A DNA stretch of 64,000 nt from Ischnura elegans (Eukaryota; Arthropoda; Insecta; Odonata; Coenagrionidae). Each line of letters opens with the position of its first letter. The first letter of the stretch is position 1. The notes beneath the pieces are model-generated. The model saw nothing but the letters and a program-made list of their open reading frames with translations, was not told where the DNA came from and searched no databases. Below, piece after piece: positions 21,834 through 31,000 of this stretch. The position numbers were made by a program, and so were the translations under genes. The stretch lies in assembly GCF_921293095.1 (NCBI RefSeq), contig NC_060246.1:134726198-134790197 (forward strand). The letters run 5' to 3'.

Positions 21834-22145
21834 GTGCCCAAACGTTATCGTGTGCCATATTGCAGAAGCAACTACCTATCCACCAAGAACAAGGGGTATG
21901 TGACTGTGTTCCAGTTCACCAAAGATGAACGCAGTTGACAGAAGTGGCTGAAGAATATCCCTCGGAAGGATTGGAATCTTTCTTCAAGCGCAATAGTTTG
22001 CGTCAAGCATTTTGCTGAGCAGGATATCCTACACCGTGTAACTTACATGAATAAGAACGTTGAAGTGAAAAGTTACGAGTTAGATCGCCTAAAGTTGTCC
22101 CCTGGTGCTACTCCCACAGTGTTTCAGGCCCTCTCCTCTTCTTAA
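21834..22145 (+). pseudogene. THAP-type zinc finger exon, broken
   Basis: The 104-codon frame follows an acceptor-like TTTCATTTAAG. It contains V-P-Y-C-R-S-N-Y, V-F-Q-F-T-K-D-E-R, K-W-L-K-N-I-P-R-K-D-W, the C-x2-H pair in V-C-V-K-H-F, and A-T-P-T-V-F, which corresponds to the AVPT box that closes a THAP domain. THAP domains use a C2-C-H zinc site. Here the expected first cysteine (K-R-Y position) is tyrosine, and an in-frame TGA stands between R-S and Q-K-W, where relatives have arginine; a CGA to TGA change would explain it. It is therefore a dead copy of a DNA-binding domain. The frame ends at TAA directly before the tandem array. Confidence 0.75.
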
Positions 22146-22148
22146 AAC
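22118..22148 (+). other. Junction between THAP exon end and repeat array
   Basis: The exon tail (CTCTCCTCTTCT, then TAAAACTTCTTATTGTGATC) has the same sequence that follows CTTGCAG in each later repeat unit (GTAAAACTCCTTATTGTGATC). The array therefore appears to copy the sequence beginning at this exon's end. Confidence 0.5.
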
Positions 22149-22995
22149 TTCTTATTGTGATCAGTGAACCATGAAAATCTGTGAAAATAAGTAGATGAGT
22201 TGTACTTCTAAGAAATGAAATCAGGAAATATTGTATGAATCAGTGGAACAGGAAAAGACTGCTGATGAAATGATAATATTTATCATTATTTCCGAAATAC
22301 ATGCTAATTTGACATCTGGCCGCCTTCTACTACTGAAGGTACATTGGAAAATCAATTGCTACTAAGTGATACGGAATATATAAGTGGTATTTTGAACTAA
22401 TTCATCTTTCCCTTGCAGGTAGAACTTGTTGTGATCAGTGAACTATGAAAACCTGTGAACATAAGTAGATGTAAATCTTGGAAATGAGATCAACAAATAT
22501 TTTATGAATCGGTGGAACATGAAAGAACATTGATGAAATGTCAATATTTGTTCTCTTATCGATCGAAGGGCACCTTAATTGATAATTATCCGCCTTACAA
22601 TATTCTAGGTATATTGAAAATCCAAGGGTACTGAGTGATATATCTATACGTGGTATTTTTGAACTAATCCATCTTTCTCTTGCAGGTAAAACTCCTTATT
22701 GTGATCAGTGAAGCATGAAAATCTGTGGAAATAATTAAAGATGAAATGAACGAATATTGTATGAATTAGTGGAACATGAAAGAACTTCTGAGGAAATGAC
22801 TATATAAGTTTTCATATTGAAAATACTTAGTAAATTGACGTCTAGCCGCCTTCCAATACAGTAGGTATATTGGAAAATCCATGAGTGCTGAGTGAAATTA
22901 CATATATGTATGTAGTATTTAGAACAATATAATAATTTTCTCTGCAGCTAAAACTCCCTTTTGAGTGAACGTTTGTTAGTGAACCTTGAAAATTT
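22147..22995 (+). repeat. Tandem array, period about 271 bp, just over three units
   Basis: The landmark AGTGAA occurs at 22163, 22437, 22707 and 22978, giving periods of 274, 270 and 271. Each unit contains GTGATCAGTGAA, CATGAAAATCTGTG, a GTGGAACATGAAAGAA-like block, CCGCCTT, a GGTATATTGGAAAATC-like block, and finally a pyrimidine-rich TTC-TCTT-TGCAG resembling a 3' splice site. No open frame spans a unit. It lies wholly inside the THAP element. Confidence 0.85.
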
Positions 22996-24086
22996 GGCCA
23001 TATAATCAATTATGAAGAACCTGTTGTGGCTACCATTATCGAGATTAATTCAATAATTTCCTCTCGTTTGTAAAATTTGATTTTCTTTTAATAAGTATTG
23101 AGTTAAATGTTAGTATAATGTTATTTGTTGAGATATTTTTCCAATTCGGAAGTCGTTAATATTTCATTATACTGATCTTGTTGTTAAGAAATATTAGATT
23201 GAATATATATTTATTTATCTTCCTTGTGGCTTCATATTTTTTAAACGTTGTCCAATTTATATAATGCTAAGACTAGTTTTTTTTATATCACATAGTTTTC
23301 TAATTAGCCCTAACATTTGTACTGATCATTTTTTTCCATCAGGTAATGTGGTGCCTGTGAAACTGATAGCTGTTGCTGGTGACGGTTCATCGGTGAACTT
23401 CAAATGGCAAGATCTATGGAGGTTGTTTCCAGCTGAAATTGAAATTAAGAACCTGTGGCAGCTTTTATTTATTCCACTTTCTGGAGTAATATTTATGCTT
23501 TTATGGCCATGTCTTGTGACATTGTGAGGTTGTTTGACCTCTTCAATATGAAATGTTTACCGGAAAATGTATATATCTGATTTTTAGTTTAAATAAATGT
23601 TGTTGAACTTCATAAATTATTTTTCTCTCCTGAAATACCGCGACGAAAGGTGCTAGAAAATAACGAATTACTTTTTAACATGTTAATTTTTTAGGTCATG
23701 CAGGGAGGTGAAATGATGTTTATTTAAAAGCCGCTCTTTATTTAAGTCAATAAATTTTATAGGGTGTTCATCCATATTAACAACCAATGGGTTAAGTAGT
23801 AAACTTAACGGTATTTCCTTCTTGGTCTGAACTTCTGGGACGTCGATCGCAGTACTTAAATATATTTCCGTGAATAATCTCTCGTATCCCTTGGCTTGTT
23901 ATTAGTTCTCACGATTACTTTTAATAAATAGCTGTTAAAATACGAAATATAACTACTCGAATAACTCAACCCTACCGTAATTTTTAGCTTAACTTTAGGG
24001 AAGGTGAACGGAGGTCCAACCGTATTAACGTCAACAGCTGAGAGGCCGATCCACCGCACCCCAGGCGATGTGCAGAGTAGCACCCC
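22996..24086 (+). other. Inner 3' part of the THAP element
   Basis: A frame at 23264-23527 includes V-V-P-V-K-L-I-A-V-A-G-D-G-S-S-V-N after an acceptor-like CATCAG at 23336-23341. It could be a remnant second exon, but I recognise no transposase domain. The rest is AT-rich. Confidence 0.35.
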
Positions 24087-24117
24087 TGACGTCACGTGAA
24101 GCGCTGTCGCCAAATTG

Positions 24118-24148
24118 CATGTTCCGGCCTGTATTATAGGTGGCCATG
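24118..24148 (-). repeat. Inner inverted repeat, right copy
   Basis: This is the exact inverse complement of 21057-21087. A full CRE palindrome lies just outside, at 24087-24094. Confidence 0.85.
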
Positions 24149-24360
24149 GGCCAGCCGTACAGGCTTGTGTCGTCATCACCTCTATTTCAAGATGGCCGAC
24201 CGTTTTTGGCGGCGTTTAAAATTGTTCGAATTTTGATTGCTAATAATTCCATCATTACTTTTTCAACGCATCTGTCATTCATCCCAATCAAAATGAAATT
24301 ACATCAGAAGTGATATACATTCGTTTTTTTAGACCGTTTTGATAGGCTTGAACAACCCTA

Positions 24361-24466
24361 TTGTATTTTCACTTTTGATTTGTTGTTTACCGCTGAGACT
24401 TATTTGTAAAATGTGATATATTACATAGGACAAGGTCCTAGAACAATAAACTTATTATTATTATTT
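24361..24466 (+). repeat. Non-LTR retrotransposon 3' end, part 2, with (TTA)n tail
   Basis: It continues the 3' untranslated sequence cut at 19696. It contains ATGTGATATATTACATAGGA, ACAATAAACTTATTATTATT and a (TTA)n run. An AATAAA signal followed by a simple-repeat tail marks the LINE 3' terminus. Confidence 0.6.
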
Positions 24467-24542
24467 ATTTTTAAAAAATTTTTTCACAGCATTTTTGCTG
24501 GTTTTAGGCGAGGTTCGGGTATCACCAAGCACTCTTGTCTTT

Positions 24543-25019
24543 TCACTCTGTGTTGAAAATCTTTCTGAAAATCCTACATATATTTAAAATTGCTGCTTTA
24601 TGTATTGAAATGAAAAAGTTTTTCGGCAGTCCAATAGTTTTAAGACCTTGATGGATTGAATGAGGCACTACTCCTGTGGCAGAGAAAATTATTGGTATAT
24701 TGTGTACTTAATCTGATTTCCATAATCTCTTAATTTCATCTTTAAGTTCTTCATACTTTTCCATTTTATTGGTGTAGGCTGTCGTGATGTTATGCGAATT
24801 AGCTACGGCAATGTCTATCAAGTACGTTTCATTGTGAATTTTATCTTGCACCATTAGATCAGGTCTATTGCTATGGACTGTTTTATCGGTGATAATTGAT
24901 CGGTCATAATAAATCTTACAGTGATCGTTTTTAAGGATGGTTTTGGGTTTGTATTTATAATAAGGAACTGCATTTTCTATGAGTTTAAACTTAAGAGATA
25001 ATTTCTGGTGGTTGATGTT
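24543..25019 (-). pseudogene. LINE C-terminal restriction-like endonuclease fragment (R2/NeSL-type)
   Basis: The minus strand encodes K-I-Y-Y-D-R-S-I-I-T-D-K-T-V, S-N-R-P-D-L-M-V, T-Y-L-I-D-I-A-V-A-N and K-M-E-K-Y-E-E-L-K-D-E-I. The R-P-D, I-D-I-A-V and K-x2-K-Y elements match the PD-(D/E)xK restriction-like endonuclease that follows reverse transcriptase in R2/NeSL/R4-type non-LTR elements. A single in-frame TAA follows L-W-K-S-D, and then P-I-I-F-S-A-T-G-V-V-P and I-G-L-P-K-N continue in the same frame to a stop at 24543. The lower-coordinate side carries an (AATAAT)n-like tail. The 5' end is truncated at an (ATT)n run near 25018-25036. It would have nicked target DNA for insertion; this copy is dead. 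Confidence 0.7.
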
Positions 25020-25045
25020 ATTTATTATTATTATTAAAAATCCCT

Positions 25046-25460
25046 GTGCGTGATCATTTGTTTACTTGTGTCACAACAGTCAGGGGCACACACAGAGTGG
25101 AACAGGAAAACCGAGGAACAAGTCGACTTGTTTCGACGTGTGTCGATCAATGGAAAGCACCCAATGAGAATCATTCAGTAGATCACCTGAGGATGAAAGG
25201 CAAGACGCTTTTCGAAACGTGGGGAGACAAGAAGCAAATTACCCGGTGGGAATCCCGAGAAACTTTTCTGGAGAAAGTAGAGGTGACGAATCAAGCCATA
25301 GATCTACGGGGTGATGGGCTCACGCAAGTCGCGAGCCTCATCACCATCCTATAGAATAAGCGAAATAATAGTAAAAGTATTTATGTCACTTCAAGCCTGA
25401 AGACGTCTCCTGCAACGACGGCGAAACTGTCGTCACGAAGACGAATCGACGCGGAGGACA
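25046..25460 (+). mobile_element. Penelope-like terminal fragment with two hammerhead-like cores
   Basis: Positions 25135-25275 mirror 19079-19200. The first core is CTGAGGA (25187-25193), then hairpin GAAAGGC/GCTTTTC, then GAAAC (25214-25218) and GT. It is followed by a frame giving I-T-R-W-E-S-R-E-T-F-L-E. A second core lies 210 bp downstream: CTGAAGA (25397-25403), a short stem CGTC/GACG, and GAAAC (25423-25427). CUGANGA plus GAAA is the conserved hammerhead core, and such motifs are known in terminal repeats of Penelope-like elements. No reverse transcriptase is attached. Confidence 0.5.
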
Positions 25461-25469
25461 ACCCAAACA

Positions 25470-25510
25470 GTGGTGCAGCTAGGGTTTTTTTGGGGGATTA
25501 ACCCCCCCAA
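25470..25510. repeat. Possible transposon terminus with GGGGG/CCCCC fold-back
   Basis: GTGGTGCAGCTAGGGTTTTT followed by GGGGGATTAACCCCCCC resembles the outermost bases of many DNA transposons (CAGTGGCGCAGCTAGGG-type). The second end was not found. Confidence 0.3.
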
Positions 25511-25740
25511 GTAGTCAGTAGTAAGTTGTTGTGAAGACTTGTATATTATATACTTACTTGGGATATCTACAATATATCCAGCCTCGGCGTAAAGGATATT
25601 TCCGCATATAGTTGAAATATATTCCTATGTAGGAACAATAAAAATAAGTAACAAAAAAACATTAGAAGAAAATCTCTAACCACCACGCTTCCTCAGTTTT
25701 CATGGCTAAACTTTAAAGCAGGACCTAGATTTTTCCACTC

Positions 25741-26086
25741 GCCGAAAGTTACACAGTGGGAACGAAACCCTTAGGGCGGGCTCGCGGGATACACTCCTGG
25801 AGCAGGGACTATAAGCGATCAGCTTTTTTCCTCTGCCACCAGAAGGGGAAGGACGGGAAGGAACAAGGAAAGGAGGCGCCGCCGCGATGAGAGCCCGACG
25901 ACGTCTCCAGGGGAAGGACGGGAAGGAAGGGAGAGGACGAGGAATCCTGCACCGTCACAAGGCGGGCAGGTCCTACCATCAGCGAAACCAAGCTTACGCA
26001 TTTAATATGCTACCAATTTTAGTAGATTTTCCTATGAGGAAGAAAAATCTATCGATCAAATCGGTAGATGCCGAAAGTTACACAGT
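25741..26086. repeat. 17-bp direct repeat bracketing a GC-rich purine-rich segment
   Basis: GCCGAAAGTTACACAGT occurs identically at 25741-25757 and 26070-26086. Between them the sequence is GC-rich with a tandem GGGAAGGACGGGAAGGAA (25847-25864 and 25911-25928). A long target-site duplication or a local duplication could explain it. No gene is recognised. Confidence 0.45.
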
Positions 26087-26100
26087 TGCATACTGAAATA

Positions 26101-27808
26101 TCTTAAATATGGTCGATTTTTTATGAAGTATATTCGTAATATTTCATTTATTTTTTCAAGAGAATAAGCGCGGGGAAATGCTCAGAAAAAATATTTTTTC
26201 ATAAATTTTGCCTTTTATAATTTAATTTTTCTAGTCCCTTAATTTTTTCATTGTGTTACAATTTAGAATGTTGCATTCTACATTTAATTAAGAGTCCCTG
26301 TTACATCGCCGATATTGTTAGGCAATTGAATCGATAAATAAATTCAAGTGATGCTATGCAACCCCAGTTGGAGATGGCTATCTCAACGGGGGCTAAATCT
26401 CGACATAATGAATAAGAAATTAGCGATATACCAGTGTAATTGAATAAAAAAAATTTGAAAGACTCATTCTTAAGGCTTGGTTACACGGTTCATTAACACG
26501 TACAAGTAATGTACGTTTGCGTGAATGATTTCGGTGTACCGGAACGGAACATGTACGAATGTATGAACCAAATTAGAACAAGTTCTATTTTCTGTCCATG
26601 CATTTGCACAAGTTGGATGGTTACACAGTGCATTTTAGCGTTCATTCTGGCGTTGCGATTCAGGTATTGAGCTATCCGTTTTATTCAGTCAAGTAAGGTA
26701 GAAGGTAAATAACAACAATAACAATTAGCATGTTATTTATGGAAACTGCTGAAGCATTAAATTGCAATCTCAATATAAGATGAGATGCTACCTTGCGTCT
26801 ACACGGTTACAAGAATAGGCCAAATCTTCTAAGGCCAAGATAGGGTTTTCGGCAAGAGGTGATTTGTCTCCAACAACATGGTGGAGATGTAGATAATCAA
26901 TCTAATCAGTGAATTAATGTTATTAGTAAATGAATATAATTAGTAAATTAATTATAACTAACTGTGCAAGATTTAATCACTAAATAAGATCTAAGGCTGT
27001 TATTTTAAAACTTTTGAAGATAGACTCCTAGTAAATGAATCGTGAATAGCGGCTTTTGATCGGTAAATTGATAATGAACTTGCACAAAAATGATTCCAAG
27101 TCTACTTCCAGGGGGATCATAGGCGTAAATCTAGAAAAGACCTAATTCTGACCTTATATTTACATAAAGATTGCTTTAAATACTATTTTATATTCGCATG
27201 AACGAAAAACGTGAACCAACTATTGGCATTTTACTTTGAATTCGAACGGAATAATAAAACTATAAAGACGTTCACTTTTCACAATTAAACTTTCACTCTC
27301 TACCTGAGAAAGTTCAAATAATTTTAGGGATATAGGTGAGAAAATTTCTTGACGTCACCAGCTGGTGCCGTCCATTCGCCACATAGCATTCACATCGCTT
27401 TCATTCCTTGCGACCGAAAATTCTTTAATTTTGGTTTATTTTATTTCGAAAGACCGTGATCGTGGGCTTCCCTTCAACAGCAACGATTTCTATACCACAA
27501 ATGACAAAATGAGCGAGCAACGATGTCTTTATTACGGCCAGAAGGCGCTTCAATGGAAATCAGACAAAATGAAACCCTTATACAAGGGTGCATCTATCGC
27601 ATCTAGTAGGCATAGTGCACAGTGTGGAACTATACACCGTATTCATGCGGTTTTTAGGCTTACACAAATATTGGCAGACAACTCATTTCGAGATTTGGTC
27701 GTGGTTCCGTTGCTCAAGCTCGAACAGGGGTTTTAGTAAAACATTTTTCACATTTAACACAGCCGTAACCTTGCTCTGTAAGTCATTTGATAATCATTCA
27801 CGATTTTT
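26101..27808. other. AT-rich, no supported gene
   Basis: GGCTTGGTTACACGGTTCATT at 26474 looks like a MITE end but has no partner. The frames at 27365-27869 have no recognisable domain. A CRE octamer lies at 27350-27357. Confidence 0.4.
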
Positions 27809-27857
27809 AAGTCAATACACGCCTTTTAAGTCAATACATGCCAAGTCAATATACGTC
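27809..27857 (+). repeat. Short tandem repeat of AAGTCAATA-ACGCC units
   Basis: AAGTCAATACACGCC, AAGTCAATACATGCC and AAGTCAATATACGTC follow each other with short spacers. It is a minisatellite seed of three units. Confidence 0.65.
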
Positions 27858-27859
27858 AT

Positions 27860-29176
27860 TTTATTCTGAAAAAATATTTACCTAAACATATTTGTTCACA
27901 GCGGTGAATTTTTCAGTGTTTTGTGTTTCATATAAGGCATTTTTGTAAAAAGAATTTTCAATAGTTTTCTCGCCCCTGTAGGAATTATTTTTGGATTCGC
28001 AAAGTCAAGAAGGAAAAGCATGAGAGTAGCAAAAAACAAGGAAAAGTTAGCACCGGACGCTACTCTTTTTTGCAAATAGCATACGGTGAATAGAGGTAGA
28101 AAATGGTGTTGACTTAGGGATATATCGGGTGAATAATTTTCAGTTATTTCTCGAAATCATACGAAGAAGTAGGTAACAACTACAAATCATTTACCATGAG
28201 ACTTCGAAGCAATTACTGGAAATAAAGAAGAGGGATATTGTCAGCAGAAAAAATGATATTTCGTCATTCACCTCATAAACTATATAAAAATTTTGAAAAT
28301 TCCAAAGTCACGCAAAACTGGAATCATGAATAGAAAAATAAAATTAGAAGTTAGTTATAAGATCGCGATAAGGAGTAATGCGAGCATACACATAATGTCA
28401 AGGGATTGAGAAAAACATTCGTTATTATATCTGGTATATTATTTTTTTTTTGAAAATATCACGGATCTGGGTTGAGTTTTACTCAAAATGAAAATTAAAG
28501 TTTCCGAGTTTCTTTGTTTTTGCGAGAGAATTGAGAGGAGTGATGCGCACTTAGAGCTGAATCCATTAACAAACCTGAAATTAATTTTTAACACCTATTG
28601 TATCCTACTCAAATGCTTACACTCATATGCGTATCTATCTGTATTGTACTCTTATGTAGTTTTAGTTAGCAGTTGATTATTAATTATTGATGATGGTACT
28701 GATGCGTTTTAAGTCAATAATTCACTCGAATCCAATGTGAACAAATTTTAAATAAACTCATTTTTATGAATCTCTATCAAGAATCCAGAACGAAAAGAAA
28801 ACTTATTTACAGCATGAGGTATTCATCCTTAGGCCATAGTTAATCGCTTCATAATATTTTTCTCATAATAATTAAGATGTGTCTACTAATTTTGGTGTAA
28901 GCTATAGCATTTATAATCTGTTCTTTTAAATGATTTAGATCCATTATTTTGTATTTTTCTAAATGCTTTAAGAGCTCCTTCAGTGTCTGACTAAGGGAAG
29001 GGAAAATACTTATCGAGAGAATTGATATTGGATGAACAATTTTAAATTTAGGGCGAAAAGTAATTTAAATCCAAATGCATTTACACTTTGTTTCGCTTAA
29101 TCACGCTGCAAATTGTTCAGTACAGCTAACAATATGTGAAATTATGCCAAAATATCGATGCAGTATAAAGCTGAAA
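27860..29176. other. AT-rich, no gene seen
   Basis: Only short, low-complexity frames are present. Nothing recognisable. Confidence 0.45.
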
Positions 29177-29960
29177 CTATAGGTACTGCCAATGATAATT
29201 GTCAGCAATTGCTCTCGCAACTTCCCCTTCAAAAGAAGTGAACTTCGGATTATGCCCGACGACGAGGGCCCGTCGCACAGATTCCGTAATTTTTAGGTCG
29301 AGTGAGCATTGAAAGGCGGGGAGGAGGGGTGTAGTGAGGGGTGGAGGAAAGGGGTTACCCAAGTCCGGAATGTCATACTTTAGTGGACGAGGGGAAATGG
29401 CGCTTTCACATTCATTTCCTCGCACAATAGCGAAGTCACACAATTTATTTCCCTCGGCTTGCTCCCCGATTATATCCACCCTCGTCCTTGCCCAGCTCGT
29501 GCTGCTTCACAACCCAATCCTTTTCTCCATTCCCCAACGGAGACCCTGAAATCGCAGGGACAGCAAAGCGGATGGGGGTGTGAGACGGACACTGTCGCCT
29601 CCTACCGGGGAGATAGCCGAAGTCGTGTGTGTGTGTGTGTAAGTGGGTGTGTGTGTGAGAGAGAGAGAGGAGAAGAGAGCCCTCTCGTGGACTAATGACA
29701 GGTTGGAGCAGCCCCCCCGAAAAACAAAAGAGGAGCGATACACAAGAAGCGCACCAACAGCTTCAGCTCGCGCGCTAGGGAAGAAAAGAAGGATCACGGA
29801 TCCAGAACTGGGACGACGAGAAAGAATGAGAAGAAAAAAAATGTCGAGGAAAAAATTAAATAAAAAAGAAATAAATAAGCGTGGAAGATGGGGCTTTAAA
29901 GTGAAGAAAAGAGTGCGAGACACGGTTTGACCCGATTTATTCTTTTTTTAAATTTGTTAT
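29177..29960. other. GC/purine-rich stretch with (GT)n-(GA)n microsatellite
   Basis: The composition changes sharply here. A (GT)n tract runs into (GA)n at 29625-29670. Open frames on both strands (for example 29643-29930 plus, and 29507-29923 minus) are repeat-driven and basic or serine/leucine-rich with no domain. It could be a promoter or 5' untranslated region of an unseen gene, but this is unproven. Confidence 0.4.
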
Positions 29961-31000
29961 TTTGCTTCGCTCTTCTCTCTTTTTAATTTTTCGATTTTTC
30001 AAAAAAAAATTCTTTTGCGCGGGTAGAACACCAGCTCACCTGACTGTCGTTTAAAATTCACACTCCAATTCTAGTGGACCAGCAGGGTAAAAAAATCAAC
30101 GCTACTAGATAAAAAGGTGGGATCTGCAATTTTTCAGGAAAATTCGCGGCGTAACTAGGTTAGTTTTTATTTTTTATAAGCCGTCATTCCGGGGAACAGG
30201 TAACTCGTGGGGAAATTTAGGATGACGGAAAATGCATTTTGAAAAAAAATCACGTAAAATAGTGCAGGAGCGCCGTTTTGAAAAAAGATATGTGAAAACA
30301 CCGTTTAGTAACTGTGAGGGACTATCAAACTTCCAAATTAACGCGTCTGGGGTGAAATGGGGATTTATTTCTTGACAAATGACATGCCGGAAAGAGGTTT
30401 TACAGTCCACTGACGTCTCTCTAGGTATGCCATTAATTCTGAAAAGTAGCACGTTACTGATGCATTAGTATAACGGTTGAGGAACTCAACGTTGCTCTAC
30501 GATTCTATGGCTTGTGAAGCTGTCAGTGTGGCATTAATTTTAACACAGATAGTGCGTTTGATTCCAAAAGAATTAATATATCAAGATAATTTCAGTGGAG
30601 AATATTAAAATACAGCTTCATATTTTTAAGTAAAATGGTCTAGTAATACATGGAGGATTTTGAAGTTTCCCTCAGATTGGATTACCAAATTCCCTCGACT
30701 GTTCGTTATTTTGTCATAAAAATTTGAATTATGTGGCCCACCTTTTCTGGAATTATCACTAAAAACTCGTATTTAGTAGAAAAATTGGTACAAGTTTGTA
30801 GAGTTTAAATTTTTTGGCTAATAGGTACAATTTTAATTTTCTAGCTCGCCTTTCCTGGAGTTATCATTTAACCAATTATTCCCCAGACTGCACATAGGGC
30901 TTTTAACTCCGGTTATTTCGTATTTTACCGTTAATTATGGCCTAATTAAGAATAATTTTCGGACAAAATTAATATATTCAGCATAATATATGATTTGCAT
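29961..31000. other. AT-rich, no gene seen
   Basis: The 92-codon minus-strand frame at 30174-30452 has no recognised domain. No repeats were identified. Confidence 0.4.

Larger units (their letters stand above)
19697..24360 (+). mobile_element. THAP-domain DNA transposon (P-element-like?), 4.66 kb
   Basis: The element is bounded by TAGGGTTGTTCA (19697-19708) and TGAACAACCCTA (24349-24360). The inverted similarity continues inward with indels to about 19890 and 24165, for example CCATCTTGAA and ACAAGCCTGTA on both arms. The LINE 3' untranslated sequence is continuous across it (19696 to 24361), which independently fixes the borders. The interior holds a THAP-domain pseudogene exon (21834-22145) preceded by an acceptor-like AG and a 271-bp tandem array. 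THAP domains bind DNA at the N-terminus of P-element transposases and some other eukaryotic transposases. I saw no recognisable catalytic domain, so P-superfamily membership is an inference. Flanks share only TA, not an 8-bp duplication. Confidence 0.65.

Noticed and set aside
22147..22995. CRISPR-like array
   Set aside because: The 271-bp units are direct tandem copies without unique spacers, inside a eukaryotic transposon.
26474..26660. Possible MITE starting GGCTTGGTTACACGG
   Set aside because: No matching inverted end was found nearby, so borders cannot be supported.
27365..27869. 123- and 93-codon plus frames
   Set aside because: No recognisable domain, overlapping phases and no splice-consistent continuation.
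29507..29930. Overlapping 138- and 95-codon frames on opposite strands
   Set aside because: Driven by the GT/GA microsatellite and purine bias; no family resemblance.
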